A stretch of DNA of 64,000 nucleotides from Gammaproteobacteria bacterium UBA2679 (GTDB taxonomy: Bacteria; Pseudomonadota; Gammaproteobacteria; Pseudomonadales; Oleiphilaceae), in the NCBI GenBank assembly GCA_002354735.1, contig DEMD01000003.1, positions 561,511 to 625,510 on the forward strand, written 5' to 3'. This document shows positions 37,228-45,698 of this stretch, piece by piece. Made by a program: the position numbers and the translations under genes. Below the pieces are notes generated by a model that was not told the origin of the DNA, made no database searches, and saw nothing but the letters and a program-made list of their open reading frames with translations. Every line of letters starts with the position of its first letter. Position 1 is the stretch's first letter.

Positions 37228-38372
37228 TGGCTTGCATCCCCTGTCTGGCTAACAACAAGACGGTAAAAGAGACGGAGAGCATCTTCGGCAACAGGATCTT
37301 TAACCGCCTCAGCCTGCAGCTTCTCCCATGCCTGGCGCGCATAACCGCTGAGCGCAAGACTGTCCTCATCAAGACTGTCGGGAATAATGGTCAAATTGGA
37401 CGTGCGCTCGCGCCTGCGCAGGCTCGCAAAGAGTTCGGCCTGGGTAGAAAGAAGCTGATCAAGCTCTGCTGCACAACGAAGGCTGATGCTGCCGGTGAGG
37501 CCAATCTTGAGCGCTGTTCGGTCTTTCGCCTTGATACTGGCGATCCAGTCAGCAAGTTGTCGAAGATCCTCTGGACCATTCAGATGCCTTTGCTCCGCCA
37601 GGAAATGCCAATCCCCAACCTCAAGCGGAGTCGTCTTGCATCCTGCTTCATCGAGCTCGACGAGAAGCGCCTTGTTGGGATCTACCTCATCAAAGGCTGT
37701 AGCGACAGGCGCTCCGCAGTACCAGACCCGTCCGCTGCCTCCGACGCTGGTGACAGAGTGCCGGTCGCCAAGGGCAAGGTAATGAATCCGACCATCGTGC
37801 ACGGCAGCCTCTACTGTGGCGAGATCGATGATCTCCGGTCTCGTGGCATCAGGCGCGAGAACGTCCACCTGCCCATGAGCAACCGCAACGCGAAGCTTGG
37901 AGCTCGTGGGTGTCAATGCCGTCAGCAGCCGTGCACAAAGGTCTGAACTCGGATGCTTGGTTCGCCATGGCGCTCCGACAATTTCAACACCGGCAATACC
38001 CGGCACCTCAATGGGCTCACTGTTCCTGATGACGACAATGTGTGGCGCGGCCGCCATGAATTCGGCTGTTGAAAAGATGGACGTACCGTCCAGCGGGTCG
38101 TGGTTACCCGGTAGAAGAAAAACCGGCACAGGCAATGATTTCATGGCCTCTATGGCCCTGAGGACAGTCGCGCGAGACAACTGATTGGACTCGAAAACAT
38201 CACCGGCCACAACAATAAAGTCGGCCCGATGACGCGTTGCGAGCGCGCCCAGCCGTTCAATAGCATCGATTCTGGCCTGACTGAAGCGTGCCGCAGCCTC
38301 GTCGCTCATGAAGGCGCGGGTCATACCCAGTTGCCAGTCGGACGAGTGAATGAAACGGGCGGTCCTGTGCAT
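37224..38372 (-). CDS. SbcD/YhaO-like metallophosphoesterase (DNA repair exonuclease)
   Basis: A 382-residue nuclease subunit. Calcineurin-like motifs are present in order: FIHSSDWQLG (Asp, His-type metal ligands), VVAGDVFES (Asp), LPGNHDPLD (Asn-His), and later VAHGQVDVL and ALGDRHS. This is the partner of the coiled-coil ATPase immediately downstream. Together they likely process DNA ends or hairpins. Upstream is a 64-base gap before the envelope gene cluster. Confidence 0.87.
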   Translation of the reverse strand: MHRTARFIHSSDWQLGMTRAFMSDEAAARFSQARIDAIERLGALATRHRADFIVVAGDVFESNQLSRATVLRAIEAMKSLPVPVFLLPGNHDPLDGTSIFSTAEFMAAAPHIVVIRNSEPIEVPGIAGVEIVGAPWRTKHPSSDLCARLLTALTPTSSKLRVAVAHGQVDVLAPDATRPEIIDLATVEAAVHDGRIHYLALGDRHSVTSVGGSGRVWYCGAPVATAFDEVDPNKALLVELDEAGCKTTPLEVGDWHFLAEQRHLNGPEDLRQLADWIASIKAKDRTALKIGLTGSISLRCAAELDQLLSTQAELFASLRRRERTSNLTIIPDSLDEDSLALSGYARQAWEKLQAEAVKDPVAEDALRLFYRLVVSQTGDASQ

Positions 38373-38436
38373 GATACTCCTGTGTAGGCTGCTCTCAGAT
38401 CAGCTCAGGTTGACAGCTGACCGACGCAGAGGCAAA

Positions 38437-39486
38437 TCAGCATCCGCCTCCGCTCTGGGACTGCATGTTCAGGCCGATCTGATCGAAGAAATTGGCGCCA
38501 TCAGGGAAGGTCAGTTTGACCTTGGTGCCTTTCTGAATTCGGCCATCGATCTGCGTCCCGTCGAGCTCTACGAAGCTATATTTATTCGAGAGCGTGGTAC
38601 ACACTATTTCGCCGCTCGTGATCGCGAACTCCTCGTCTACTCCCGCTATATTCTGCACTTCGATAAACTCAGCCATGACACCAGCAACGGCGCCAGAGGA
38701 AGGGCTAATCGATGTGCGGAAGTAATACTTGTTGTTCACCTCGTCCCTGTGAGCCATAACTACTGAACCGGAGGCGGCCATCAGGCTCTTCACACGATAA
38801 CTCTCCGCCTTCATCGTCTTGTTGAGCGTATCTGAAAACAGGTTCTGCGCCTGCGTGACATTGATCTCTGGGCACCCGCTATAAGTCGCGGGCAGTGTCA
38901 GGGAATCGGTACCGCTAAAGGCTACAGTCTCGATTTTCTGAACAGGATTCACTGAATAGAAATTGAGACCGCCTTCCACTAAGGCCTTATGGGTACACTC
39001 AGCCGGTCCCTTGACGAACTTGCCTTTCTTGAAATCGTAGTTGAGTGGTTCGGGGTCGTAGCTCGTAGTGATGGTTGCCGTGGTCAGCTCGCCTGAGATG
39101 GCCAGATTAGCTGCTTTCGGAGACGTATATTCAGACTTGCCCTCCATCTCGATGCGTTTGAATTCGTCCTCGAGCTTGGTTCGGAGCTGTCGCTCAATTC
39201 TTACGCGCTCAGCGCCACTCTCGGTAATGATACGTCCTAGTGTACCGAAGAGGGTCTTGTGCAGATTGGGAGCAAGCGTTGAGTCGTAGTCACTCTTGAT
39301 ATCGGTAACGATAACCCTGAACGTATCGTTCTCGAGGACCTCAGCGCCAGGCGCCCCCTCCAGCTCTACGATCGGCATCATCTGCACAGCGACCTTGTCG
39401 CCTCTCATGGTCTTGCAACCACCAAGACTACTGATAATTGCAAGCCCGAGTGCAGTGTAAAGCACTGAATATGGAGTCAGTTTCAT
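38437..39486 (-). CDS. Lipoprotein of unknown function, last gene of the sigma/MCE set
   Basis: A 349-residue lipoprotein (lipobox LGGC, Cys24). The mature part is beta-rich with three conserved-looking cysteines and a segment FRVIVTDIKSDYDSTLAPNL followed by a long amphipathic helix (ARVERIERQLRTKLEDEFKRI-like). It ends in the unusual Ser/Gly/Gln-rich tail SQSGGGC. No family recognised. It is 25 bases downstream of an LPP20-like lipoprotein gene and appears to close the leftward set that starts with the sigma factor. ATG 39486 was chosen because it begins exactly at the signal peptide; the open frame upstream encodes non-signal-like sequence. Confidence 0.6.
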   Translation of the reverse strand: MKLTPYSVLYTALGLAIISSLGGCKTMRGDKVAVQMMPIVELEGAPGAEVLENDTFRVIVTDIKSDYDSTLAPNLHKTLFGTLGRIITESGAERVRIERQLRTKLEDEFKRIEMEGKSEYTSPKAANLAISGELTTATITTSYDPEPLNYDFKKGKFVKGPAECTHKALVEGGLNFYSVNPVQKIETVAFSGTDSLTLPATYSGCPEINVTQAQNLFSDTLNKTMKAESYRVKSLMAASGSVVMAHRDEVNNKYYFRTSISPSSGAVAGVMAEFIEVQNIAGVDEEFAITSGEIVCTTLSNKYSFVELDGTQIDGRIQKGTKVKLTFPDGANFFDQIGLNMQSQSGGGC

Positions 39487-39511
39487 AGTCCCTTCCTTCT
39501 TGATGTATTCC

Positions 39512-40600
39512 CTAAAGTCCCAAGGATTGCAGAAGCCCCTGCTCGGAAAAAGCTTGTGCAAGTTTGTGGTTGGCCTGTTCCAATGCGGCCTGCTTACTCG
39601 TTCTGGAAGCACCCGACACAAGGTGGTTCGAAGTCGCGATAACCGCACCGTTCTCATCTATGGCCTGAATGTCGACCAATAGCTTGACCATCTGGTCACC
39701 GAAAACTTCCTGATAAGTCGCATCACTGCTGATAGCGATCACCGACTTGCCCTGTCGGCTGCTGCCCTGCTCCAACGTCAACTTGCTTTCACTCAGCTGC
39801 CCTTTGAGCTGATTCGCAAATACCGTGGTGTCGCGGTCATGCTCCAGCCGGATGCGCAGCGATTGCTTCGCCGCATCCAGCATTTGTTGCCGCTGCCTGG
39901 CCGATGCATTCAGTGAGCTGAAATCAAGCCCAGGGCTGAGCGCCTTCAGTGTCAACTGATACTGTTGTGCCTGTTCAAGTTTGGTCTGCAAATCCGGCAT
40001 CCATCGAACCTTGGCCAGCGAGGTCCGCTTGGCGAAATCCGAGAAATCGGCTGTGAGCTCCGCTTCCAGCTGCGAACTCTTGGCATTCAGCCGATTAGCC
40101 ATGGTGTTTTTGTCTACCTTGACCAGCACCCAATAACGGCCACCTTGCACCGCCGTTTCCATCACTTCGAAATCACTGAACTCCGTACTGGCCACCGTAG
40201 CCTGTATATCCTCCTGCAGCGACTCGCTTGTCTGGCCGGCCTTCATGCTCAGGCTTGTGGCCGTTTCTGCCTGGATCACGGTGCCAAGCTTACCGGCAAT
40301 TTCTGCTAAAGCCGCTTTCTTGGCCTGATCCAGGGTCGAGCGCTCCCCGACTCCGTACATGGCCGCCGCAGTGTCCACCGGTGGCGCGAGGACCCACTGC
40401 GGCACTTCGTCTGTCTGCACCGGTTGTGTGACCAGGGTGCTCTGACTGTTGAGCGAGTTTGCCGACGGATACACCGGCGGCACAGTCTTACACCCGGCAA
40501 TAGTGGCTGACAGCATCAGCGACAGTAGCGAAAGCCGTATCGGCAGAGGAAATAACAACGGTAACACCAACGTTTTACTGGTCATTTGATCGAGATCCAT
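39512..40600 (-). CDS. LPP20-like lipoprotein
   Basis: A 362-residue lipoprotein with lipobox IAGC (Cys37). After a Ser/Thr linker comes an LPP20-type opening: VPQWVLAPPVD, a YGVGE turn, then an Ala-rich helix (DQAKKAALAEIAGKLGT). The rest is helical with a later strand segment YQEVFGDQMVKLLVDIQAIDENGAVI. LPP20-like domains occur in outer-membrane lipoproteins including flagellar FlgP, but I see no flagellar genes here. The start may be ATG 40600 (overlaps the MCE gene by 26 bases) or ATG 40585. One of three LPP20-like products in the cluster. Confidence 0.65.
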   Translation of the reverse strand: MDLDQMTSKTLVLPLLFPLPIRLSLLSLMLSATIAGCKTVPPVYPSANSLNSQSTLVTQPVQTDEVPQWVLAPPVDTAAAMYGVGERSTLDQAKKAALAEIAGKLGTVIQAETATSLSMKAGQTSESLQEDIQATVASTEFSDFEVMETAVQGGRYWVLVKVDKNTMANRLNAKSSQLEAELTADFSDFAKRTSLAKVRWMPDLQTKLEQAQQYQLTLKALSPGLDFSSLNASARQRQQMLDAAKQSLRIRLEHDRDTTVFANQLKGQLSESKLTLEQGSSRQGKSVIAISSDATYQEVFGDQMVKLLVDIQAIDENGAVIATSNHLVSGASRTSKQAALEQANHKLAQAFSEQGLLQSLGL

Positions 40601-41579
40601 TCGTCATGTCAGCAGTGACCTCCCGCGAGTCATACAGCGACTCGTCAGAGAGCATGCGGTGATGAAGCAATTCTGTACCCTCGGCACCACCTTCGCTGCG
40701 AAGCAACCAGTGGTTAGACACCTGCCCGGTCAGCTTGTTCAGCGTCAGCATGGTCTGGTTTGCCGAGCTGAGAACACCAGGCATGGCGTCCAGGGTCGGC
40801 TGCAAGGCCAGCATCGACTGCTCGGCACCTCGCATGAAACGGTCAGAGGTTTCCATCAGCGTAGTAGCGGGTGCAGCAAAATTATTGATGGCGATATCAA
40901 GGTTATCGAGACTGCTGTCGAACGAGCCCAGCGTATGATCGACCGACTTCAGCAGTTGGGGAATTTCCTCTGCGATGACTACCAGCTCGCCAGTGAACGC
41001 AGACATATTGGCCAAAGCGGCCGCAACCTCATTCTGCTGCGCCGCAAGATTGGAAGTAATCGTCTCAAGGTTGCCCACTATGGTCTGGATCTGCAGCGCC
41101 AGCTCTTCGAGCTTCATCTCATCCATGATCTGATCGATACTCTTGGGCTCAACGATGGCGATCGAGCCCCCGTTTTCCAGGAGCTGATCCGATGTGCCCG
41201 GAATGAGCTCAAGGCTAGAGCCCGACAGCACTGTCTCCAGACCAAGCGCACTGCTGACCTGTAGACGGCTATCGACCTTGAGCAGCTGGGCATACTGATC
41301 GTCTATAAGCGTATCGATCTCGACTCGGGCATCTTTGCGGAGACGCACGTCACCGACCTGGCCGATCGTGACACCCGATAGCTCGATGAGGGTCCCGGTT
41401 TTGACACCGAAGGAATTCGAGAGCAGCGACTCGAGTTTGATCCAGCCAAGTTTCTGGTTCTGCGCATAGGTCTGCTGCAACAACAGATAGAGCGCAATTC
41501 CGCAGGCCAACACGATAAAGAAGCCAAGCGTACGGTCCTGCCTTCGCAGCTCCTCTACCGCGTCCGTTCTCGCTGTCAT
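40575..41579 (-). CDS. MCE-domain (MlaD-like) membrane protein
   Basis: A 334-residue protein: one N-terminal transmembrane helix (about 18-37), a single MCE domain (about 45-130; FGVKTGTLIELSGVTIGQVGDVRL is the core, followed by LETVLSGSSLELIPG), then a long periplasmic helical region with repeated hydrophobic heptads (about 150-300) and a WLLRSEGG motif near the end. MCE proteins form hexameric rings or tubes that carry lipids between membranes. It overlaps the ATPase-like gene by four bases. The long helical tail suggests a PqiB/LetB-like or needle-like extension and not a short MlaD. Confidence 0.85.
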   Translation of the reverse strand: MTARTDAVEELRRQDRTLGFFIVLACGIALYLLLQQTYAQNQKLGWIKLESLLSNSFGVKTGTLIELSGVTIGQVGDVRLRKDARVEIDTLIDDQYAQLLKVDSRLQVSSALGLETVLSGSSLELIPGTSDQLLENGGSIAIVEPKSIDQIMDEMKLEELALQIQTIVGNLETITSNLAAQQNEVAAALANMSAFTGELVVIAEEIPQLLKSVDHTLGSFDSSLDNLDIAINNFAAPATTLMETSDRFMRGAEQSMLALQPTLDAMPGVLSSANQTMLTLNKLTGQVSNHWLLRSEGGAEGTELLHHRMLSDESLYDSREVTADMTNGSRSNDQ

Positions 41580-42226
41580 GACCGCTGCACCAATGCTCGA
41601 TCGCGGATGAGCAGGTGATGGTCTGCGAAGTCGTCCTCGTCGCCCGAAGTCGTGACCATGACAATGGTTTTGTTTCTGGCAGCCTGTTCCTGCAGCTGCG
41701 CGACTATTCTGCTGTACATAAAATGCGACATCCCTGTCTGAAGTTCGTCAATAAGCAGCACGTCTGCATCGATGGCAAAGGCACGCGCCAGGTTCACCAG
41801 CCTCTGCTGGACATCGTTGAGCTCATGCGGCTCTGCATGAATCAGGTGATCTATCCCCAGTTGCGCCATCGCCTGCTGGACCCGCATCTGGACCTCGTCC
41901 TCATCACAGATACCGTGGTAGCGCAGTGGAATGGCGATGTTGTTGTACACACTGAACAAACTCACGAGGCCACCGGCTTCGAAGCAGTAGCTGAGGGTTC
42001 TGAAGCGGGTCCCTGCAGCCATGTGCTCGACAGGCTGCATCTGCCAGCTTACAGCCCCAGCATGAGGGCTAATGATGCCTGCACAACACTTGAGAAGGGT
42101 CGAGCTGCCGTCGAGTACGCCGCCCTTCCTGATACTTGTAATCCTGCCGGCTTCGAACTCGTAGTTCACACGCCTGAACAGGAGGTTTGCTCCAGAACCT
42201 AGCTGGACATCCTTTAGCGCCAGCAT
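41576..42226 (-). CDS. MlaF-like ABC protein with degenerate ATPase motifs
   Basis: A 216-residue protein that aligns end to end with MlaF-type ATPases. The Walker A is GGVLDGSST: the essential Lys is Ser41 (codon AGC). The Q-loop Gln is Glu83 (CFEAGGL where MlaF has LFQSGAL). The LSGGQ signature is LNDVQ (136-140). The H-loop His falls at Thr193. Only the Walker B pair Asp160-Glu161 (LLIDELQTG) survives. The frame is intact, with MlaF-type spacing. It lies between the permease (1 base) and MCE gene (4-base overlap), so it is still expressed with its partners. I infer that it cannot hydrolyse ATP in the standard way, and may be a structural subunit or use a separate energy source. Confidence 0.85.
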   Translation of the reverse strand: MLALKDVQLGSGANLLFRRVNYEFEAGRITSIRKGGVLDGSSTLLKCCAGIISPHAGAVSWQMQPVEHMAAGTRFRTLSYCFEAGGLVSLFSVYNNIAIPLRYHGICDEDEVQMRVQQAMAQLGIDHLIHAEPHELNDVQQRLVNLARAFAIDADVLLIDELQTGMSHFMYSRIVAQLQEQAARNKTIVMVTTSGDEDDFADHHLLIRDRALVQRS

Positions 42227-42227
42227 C

Positions 42228-43007
42228 TCAGTAAACCAGCACCGATAAACCAATGCTGATGCAGAAGTAGGCAATCAGCAGCGCAGTTGTACTACTCGAA
42301 ATGGCTCGGGAGATATCGGTAAAGCGACTACCCACGCGCCAGCCGGAATGCAGACTGACGAGGGCGATTACCACACCGCCCAGCATCGCTTTCAACGCCG
42401 TTACCAAAAGCTCGCCCCCGGTAAGGCGATCCGTGACGGCATAAATCAGCTGGCTGAGCGTCCAGCCGGAGTCCGCAAGAAAATAGAGATAGGCCCAGGC
42501 TGAAATCAGGCAGACAAAATTGAAGTAGACCAGCATCAGTAACAGGGAAATCGGAAATGCGAAGAACACCGGCAGGATGAACAGGAAAACCGGGTCGATG
42601 CCTTGTGCCCTCAACACGTCAAACTCATTGTTGAGCCGAAGGTAGCCGATTTCTGCCGTCGCCGCCGTTGCCGAGCGCGCGATGAGGATAATTCCTGAAA
42701 GCATCGGGGCGAGCTCTCGAACTACGACAACGACAAAGAGATCTGCGGCATTGCCAATTTTAGGCATGTAACCCAGGAGTTGATTGGCAAGTCCTATACC
42801 GAGCAGTACTGCGATTGCGCAGTTGACATAGGCTGCCCTGAAGCCGGTGTTGTAAAGCTGTCGGCGGAAATGATTCAGGAAAACCTGCCGTCGAGCTTTG
42901 ACACTGAGCTTGGGTAACTGCTTGAGTGTCAGCGCAAAGAGCCCGAGCACGTCTCCGAAGAAGCCAATGGTTCTGCGAGTATGACTACCAACTGCCTCAA
43001 TCATCAC
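42228..43007 (-). CDS. MlaE-like permease of an MCE transport system
   Basis: A 259-residue inner-membrane protein of the MlaE/YrbE family with five to six hydrophobic helices. Landmarks are the VRELAPMLSGIILIARSATAATAEIGYL segment (Glu/Arg-containing coupling region near the ATPase) and DVLRAQGIDPV. MlaE works as a dimer with MlaF to move phospholipids. It overlaps the upstream lipoprotein gene by four bases and is followed by the MlaF-like gene after one base. The permease looks normal although its ATPase partner is degenerate. Confidence 0.9.
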   Translation of the reverse strand: MMIEAVGSHTRRTIGFFGDVLGLFALTLKQLPKLSVKARRQVFLNHFRRQLYNTGFRAAYVNCAIAVLLGIGLANQLLGYMPKIGNAADLFVVVVVRELAPMLSGIILIARSATAATAEIGYLRLNNEFDVLRAQGIDPVFLFILPVFFAFPISLLLMLVYFNFVCLISAWAYLYFLADSGWTLSQLIYAVTDRLTGGELLVTALKAMLGGVVIALVSLHSGWRVGSRFTDISRAISSSTTALLIAYFCISIGLSVLVY

Positions 43008-43777
43008 TCAGAACCCTTCGATTCCAACCAGTGGCTAATCGCTGCTATTCGATTCTCATCACCCGTCTGTCTTGCTGCCAACAGTGCACGCTTTGCAAAC
43101 TCAAGAGCGACATCCGGTGATTCTTCTAACCTAGCCACAACAAAAAGCGAGTCGGTGACGCCATACGCGTCTCCGGCCAGCCTGTAGCTATCCAGCGCCT
43201 CGAGCACCAGGTGCCGGTCCCCCTCGTGTTTACCGAGATGGTAAAGCACAAAGGCCTCTTCGCTCCCATACCGCTCTGCCTCGCCCGCTGATGCTCTGTG
43301 GGTTGCCAATTCTGCCTTTGCTGCTTCGTATTCCTTCAGTAGAACGTGCAGAACAGCCTTCCCCAACCCCGGCTGTGCATACGACAGTGCCTCCCTGAAG
43401 AGGTTGTCATTTCCCGAGAGCTGTCCCAGCTGGAGTGCCGATGAGTACAGTGACGCCTTGGAATCCAGCTGTGATGCGAGATCGAAAGCCTGCTGAGCAA
43501 ACGCCAGCGCTGTCGTTCTATCCCGCTGAGCCATATGCCAGGCTGCAAGAGCATGCAAGGCGGACCAGCGACCAGAGCGGTCATCCACTGCTTCGAATAC
43601 GCCCAGCGCCTTGACGAGATCTGCACGCGACAGTTCATCATTTCGTCTCTCTGCGTTCCGTACCAGCTGGACCGCCATTTCGGCTTCAGCTGAGCGTGCG
43701 GGTTCTCTTGGCTCAACGCTCGTGCAGGCAGCGAGACCCAGGAGCAGGACTATCAACGGTGTCGTGACCTTCATCAT
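43004..43777 (-). CDS. TPR-like repeat lipoprotein
   Basis: A 257-residue lipoprotein with lipobox LAAC (Cys18). The mature part is all-helical with TPR/Sel1-like repeats: SALHALAAWHMAQRDRTTALAFAQQAFDLA, then several A-x-x-L-G-x pairs, ending in LEFAKRALLAARQTGDENRIAA. Such repeats usually mediate protein-protein contacts. It sits between the anti-sigma-like gene and the MlaE-like permease and overlaps both by ATGA, so it is part of one translationally coupled string. Confidence 0.75.
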   Translation of the reverse strand: MMKVTTPLIVLLLGLAACTSVEPREPARSAEAEMAVQLVRNAERRNDELSRADLVKALGVFEAVDDRSGRWSALHALAAWHMAQRDRTTALAFAQQAFDLASQLDSKASLYSSALQLGQLSGNDNLFREALSYAQPGLGKAVLHVLLKEYEAAKAELATHRASAGEAERYGSEEAFVLYHLGKHEGDRHLVLEALDSYRLAGDAYGVTDSLFVVARLEESPDVALEFAKRALLAARQTGDENRIAAISHWLESKGSE

Positions 43778-44718
43778 GGGATCGCAAAACGTCGCTTGTC
43801 AGCTTTCCCATCAAGATGAAGAACGTAAGTCAGATCGTCGCCATCCAGTGCAACTTCATCGAAATAACCATCTGCAGCCGTCGCCTCGTGCAACAGTGTC
43901 ACCTTCATGCCCTCTGGCCCATCGTTAAGCCGCAGGAGCGAAAGCTGATATTCCTCAGCGTGCTGATGCTCGATCAGAAGCAAATCGTCAACGCTAACGA
44001 CGTCCACGATCCTGTCAGTATTCACTGGTGGTAAAAGCGCCCGCACCTGATCTGTATCGCTGATCTGAAACCACTGCTGGTCTGGACTTGTGGCGCTATA
44101 GCAAAGTCGGCCTTCCGGCATGGCGCTGGTTTCGACACATCTGATGGATTGCCCGATTCTGTCAGCGGCGCTCGTCGCTGGCGCAGTCGCAGCGCCAGAA
44201 GTCTGTTGACTGGCCTTGTGCGGTAGTGGCACGCCCTGTTGAGCCAGAATGGGCCCCTGATCGTCCGAACCTGGGGAGGTACCGGTGTAAAAGCTGGTGA
44301 CAAACACACCAAGTAACAGACCGAATGCGGCACTCAGCGCGGGGTTATACCAGAAGCTCGAGAGCAGTCGCTGCAGCTTTTGCGCTACACCGTGCTCACG
44401 AGACGCTTTCGACCGCTGCACCGGTCTGACTACCGTCTGCTTGCGAAGCAGAGGCTGCTCAGCGTGTTTTTCCATGAACCTCGTCAGCGCCAACCAACGG
44501 GCGTAGGCTTCTGAATCTTGCATGAGGACCGACATCGCTTCAGCTCTCTGTGCAGCACTGGTGGATGGATCAGAGAGCTGTTCATAGAGTTCCAGAATCG
44601 CCGCATCATCAGGACGCGAACTTTCAGGCACGCTACCAGCCTTCGCTCTGGCTGCTTCTGCAAGCATGCGTCCAAGCAGGCGTTCAGGGTATTCAGATGT
44701 CTCTTCGTCGTTCGCCAT
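43774..44718 (-). CDS. Membrane anti-sigma-like protein
   Basis: A 314-residue protein with one transmembrane helix (about 127-147, NPALSAAFGLLLGVFVTSFY). The cytoplasmic part (about 1-120) includes a short helical domain with ELYEQLSDPSTSAAQ and AMSVLMQDSEAYARWLALTRFM, resembling the sigma-binding helix set of anti-sigma factors. The periplasmic part (about 150-314) has a Ser/Ala-rich linker and a beta-rich domain with two cysteines. It follows the sigma gene by 54 bases. No zinc-binding HxxxCxxC is present, so this is a non-ZAS type. The assignment rests on position, topology and this helix; regulatory function is an inference. Confidence 0.6.
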   Translation of the reverse strand: MANDEETSEYPERLLGRMLAEAARAKAGSVPESSRPDDAAILELYEQLSDPSTSAAQRAEAMSVLMQDSEAYARWLALTRFMEKHAEQPLLRKQTVVRPVQRSKASREHGVAQKLQRLLSSFWYNPALSAAFGLLLGVFVTSFYTGTSPGSDDQGPILAQQGVPLPHKASQQTSGAATAPATSAADRIGQSIRCVETSAMPEGRLCYSATSPDQQWFQISDTDQVRALLPPVNTDRIVDVVSVDDLLLIEHQHAEEYQLSLLRLNDGPEGMKVTLLHEATAADGYFDEVALDGDDLTYVLHLDGKADKRRFAIP

Positions 44719-44772
44719 GAGGTGGTTACTTTTTAAAAAGCTGGCTGGAATTTCCCGCGCCTGGGTGCTGGC

Positions 44773-45591
44773 TTACCATGCGCCTGCCCGATTTGGCTCT
44801 ATACCGCGCCGGGTCAGTTGCTGTCTTGCTCGCTCGAGCGCTTTCTGTGTAAGACGGACAGGCGCCTGCTTTGGCATACCCAGCGCACGTGCAATAGCGG
44901 AAAAGCTCAGGCCATCGCAAAAATGCATGCGAAGCACGAGGGCTTCCTCATGAGTCAACTCCAGGCCCGCCACAGCGTCGACCACCAGTTGAGGATCTGC
45001 GATTGCAAGCTGCTCAACGCTCAGCGTTTCGTCTTCCTGCTTTAAAAGCTCGTGGGCAAAATAGAGCATGTCGTCCTCCACAGCCGCCTCATCGACACTG
45101 GCAGCTTCCACCAGTCGCACGACCGCTTCACTATCATCGAGCGAATCTACCCGATTGCTCACTCCACACCACGGCAGTCTTGTCTTGATCTCCCTTATTG
45201 CATCCAGCACGATATGTCGGTTGCCATCGACAAGCGGTAGATGCCGATCGACCACCGATTCAGGTGGCTGACGATCCTGGCAGAGCGACTTCCACAAGGC
45301 CAGCCAGAGCACACCTTTTCGCTTCAGCCATGCAGGAGGACGCTGGCGCCCGTAAACCTTGCGGGCATAGTCGAGAATCAGATTTGTACTGAGCGTATAG
45401 AGAAAGGTTTCGGGCGCACTGCCGCCTTTGAAGCTCTTGCATCGTTTCCAGTCATCGTCAGAAAGCGAGGAGATGGTATAGGTCACCGCTTCTTCGACTG
45501 TCGCCTCATCTGGGATACTGGATCTGGCGAGCATTTCCACCCGCTGAAAGAATCGCTCGCTGAACACGAGCTCTGGCCAATTGATTGTCAT
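44773..45591 (-). CDS. ECF-like sigma-70 family factor
   Basis: A 272-residue protein with a sigma region 2 in the first half (GSAPETFLYTLSTNLILDYARK and YGRQRPPAWLKRKG, which match the core-binding/-10 recognition helix) and a region 4 near the C-terminus (LTHEEALVLRMHFCDGLSFSAIARALGMP, then VRLTQKALERARQQL). It is longer than a minimal ECF factor, with a 120-residue linker. I chose ATG 45591 because it begins at the conserved N-terminus (MTINWPELVFSERFF); in-frame ATGs exist up to 45672 inside the divergent promoter region. It heads the leftward set that includes the MCE genes. Confidence 0.8.
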   Translation of the reverse strand: MTINWPELVFSERFFQRVEMLARSSIPDEATVEEAVTYTISSLSDDDWKRCKSFKGGSAPETFLYTLSTNLILDYARKVYGRQRPPAWLKRKGVLWLALWKSLCQDRQPPESVVDRHLPLVDGNRHIVLDAIREIKTRLPWCGVSNRVDSLDDSEAVVRLVEAASVDEAAVEDDMLYFAHELLKQEDETLSVEQLAIADPQLVVDAVAGLELTHEEALVLRMHFCDGLSFSAIARALGMPKQAPVRLTQKALERARQQLTRRGIEPNRAGAW

Positions 45592-45635
45592 TTCTGAGGA
45601 TTCCGTTCCCAACAGCAGACATACTACCTGCTCAA

Positions 45636-45664
45636 TTGACATTACATTACAGAAAGGTTGTAAT
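45636..45664 (+). promoter_or_regulatory. Near-consensus sigma70 promoter overlapping an inverted repeat
   Basis: TTGACA (45636-45641), a 17-base spacer and TGTAAT (45659-45664) form a strong promoter for the rightward transglutaminase gene, with a start expected near 45671 and ATG 45699. Inside it, ATTACA (45646-45651) and TGTAAT (45659-45664) are inverted repeats with a 7-base centre, typical of a dimeric regulator site that would cover the -10 element. On the other strand, TTGAAC (45672-45667) and TGTAAT (45651-45646) with 15 bases between could serve the sigma gene, though the spacing is short. Confidence 0.6.
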
Positions 45665-45698
45665 CTGTTCAACTTTGGACTACCGGAACAGTTACAGC

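Noticed and set aside
34603..38372. Two-gene ATPase/nuclease defence module
   Set aside because: The motifs and four-base overlap fit the housekeeping SbcCD/YhaNO type, and no mobile or defence genes are near.
45585..45698. Upstream extension of the transglutaminase start
   Set aside because: It would begin before the promoter's -10 element and overlap the sigma gene start; the extra residues delay the signal peptide.
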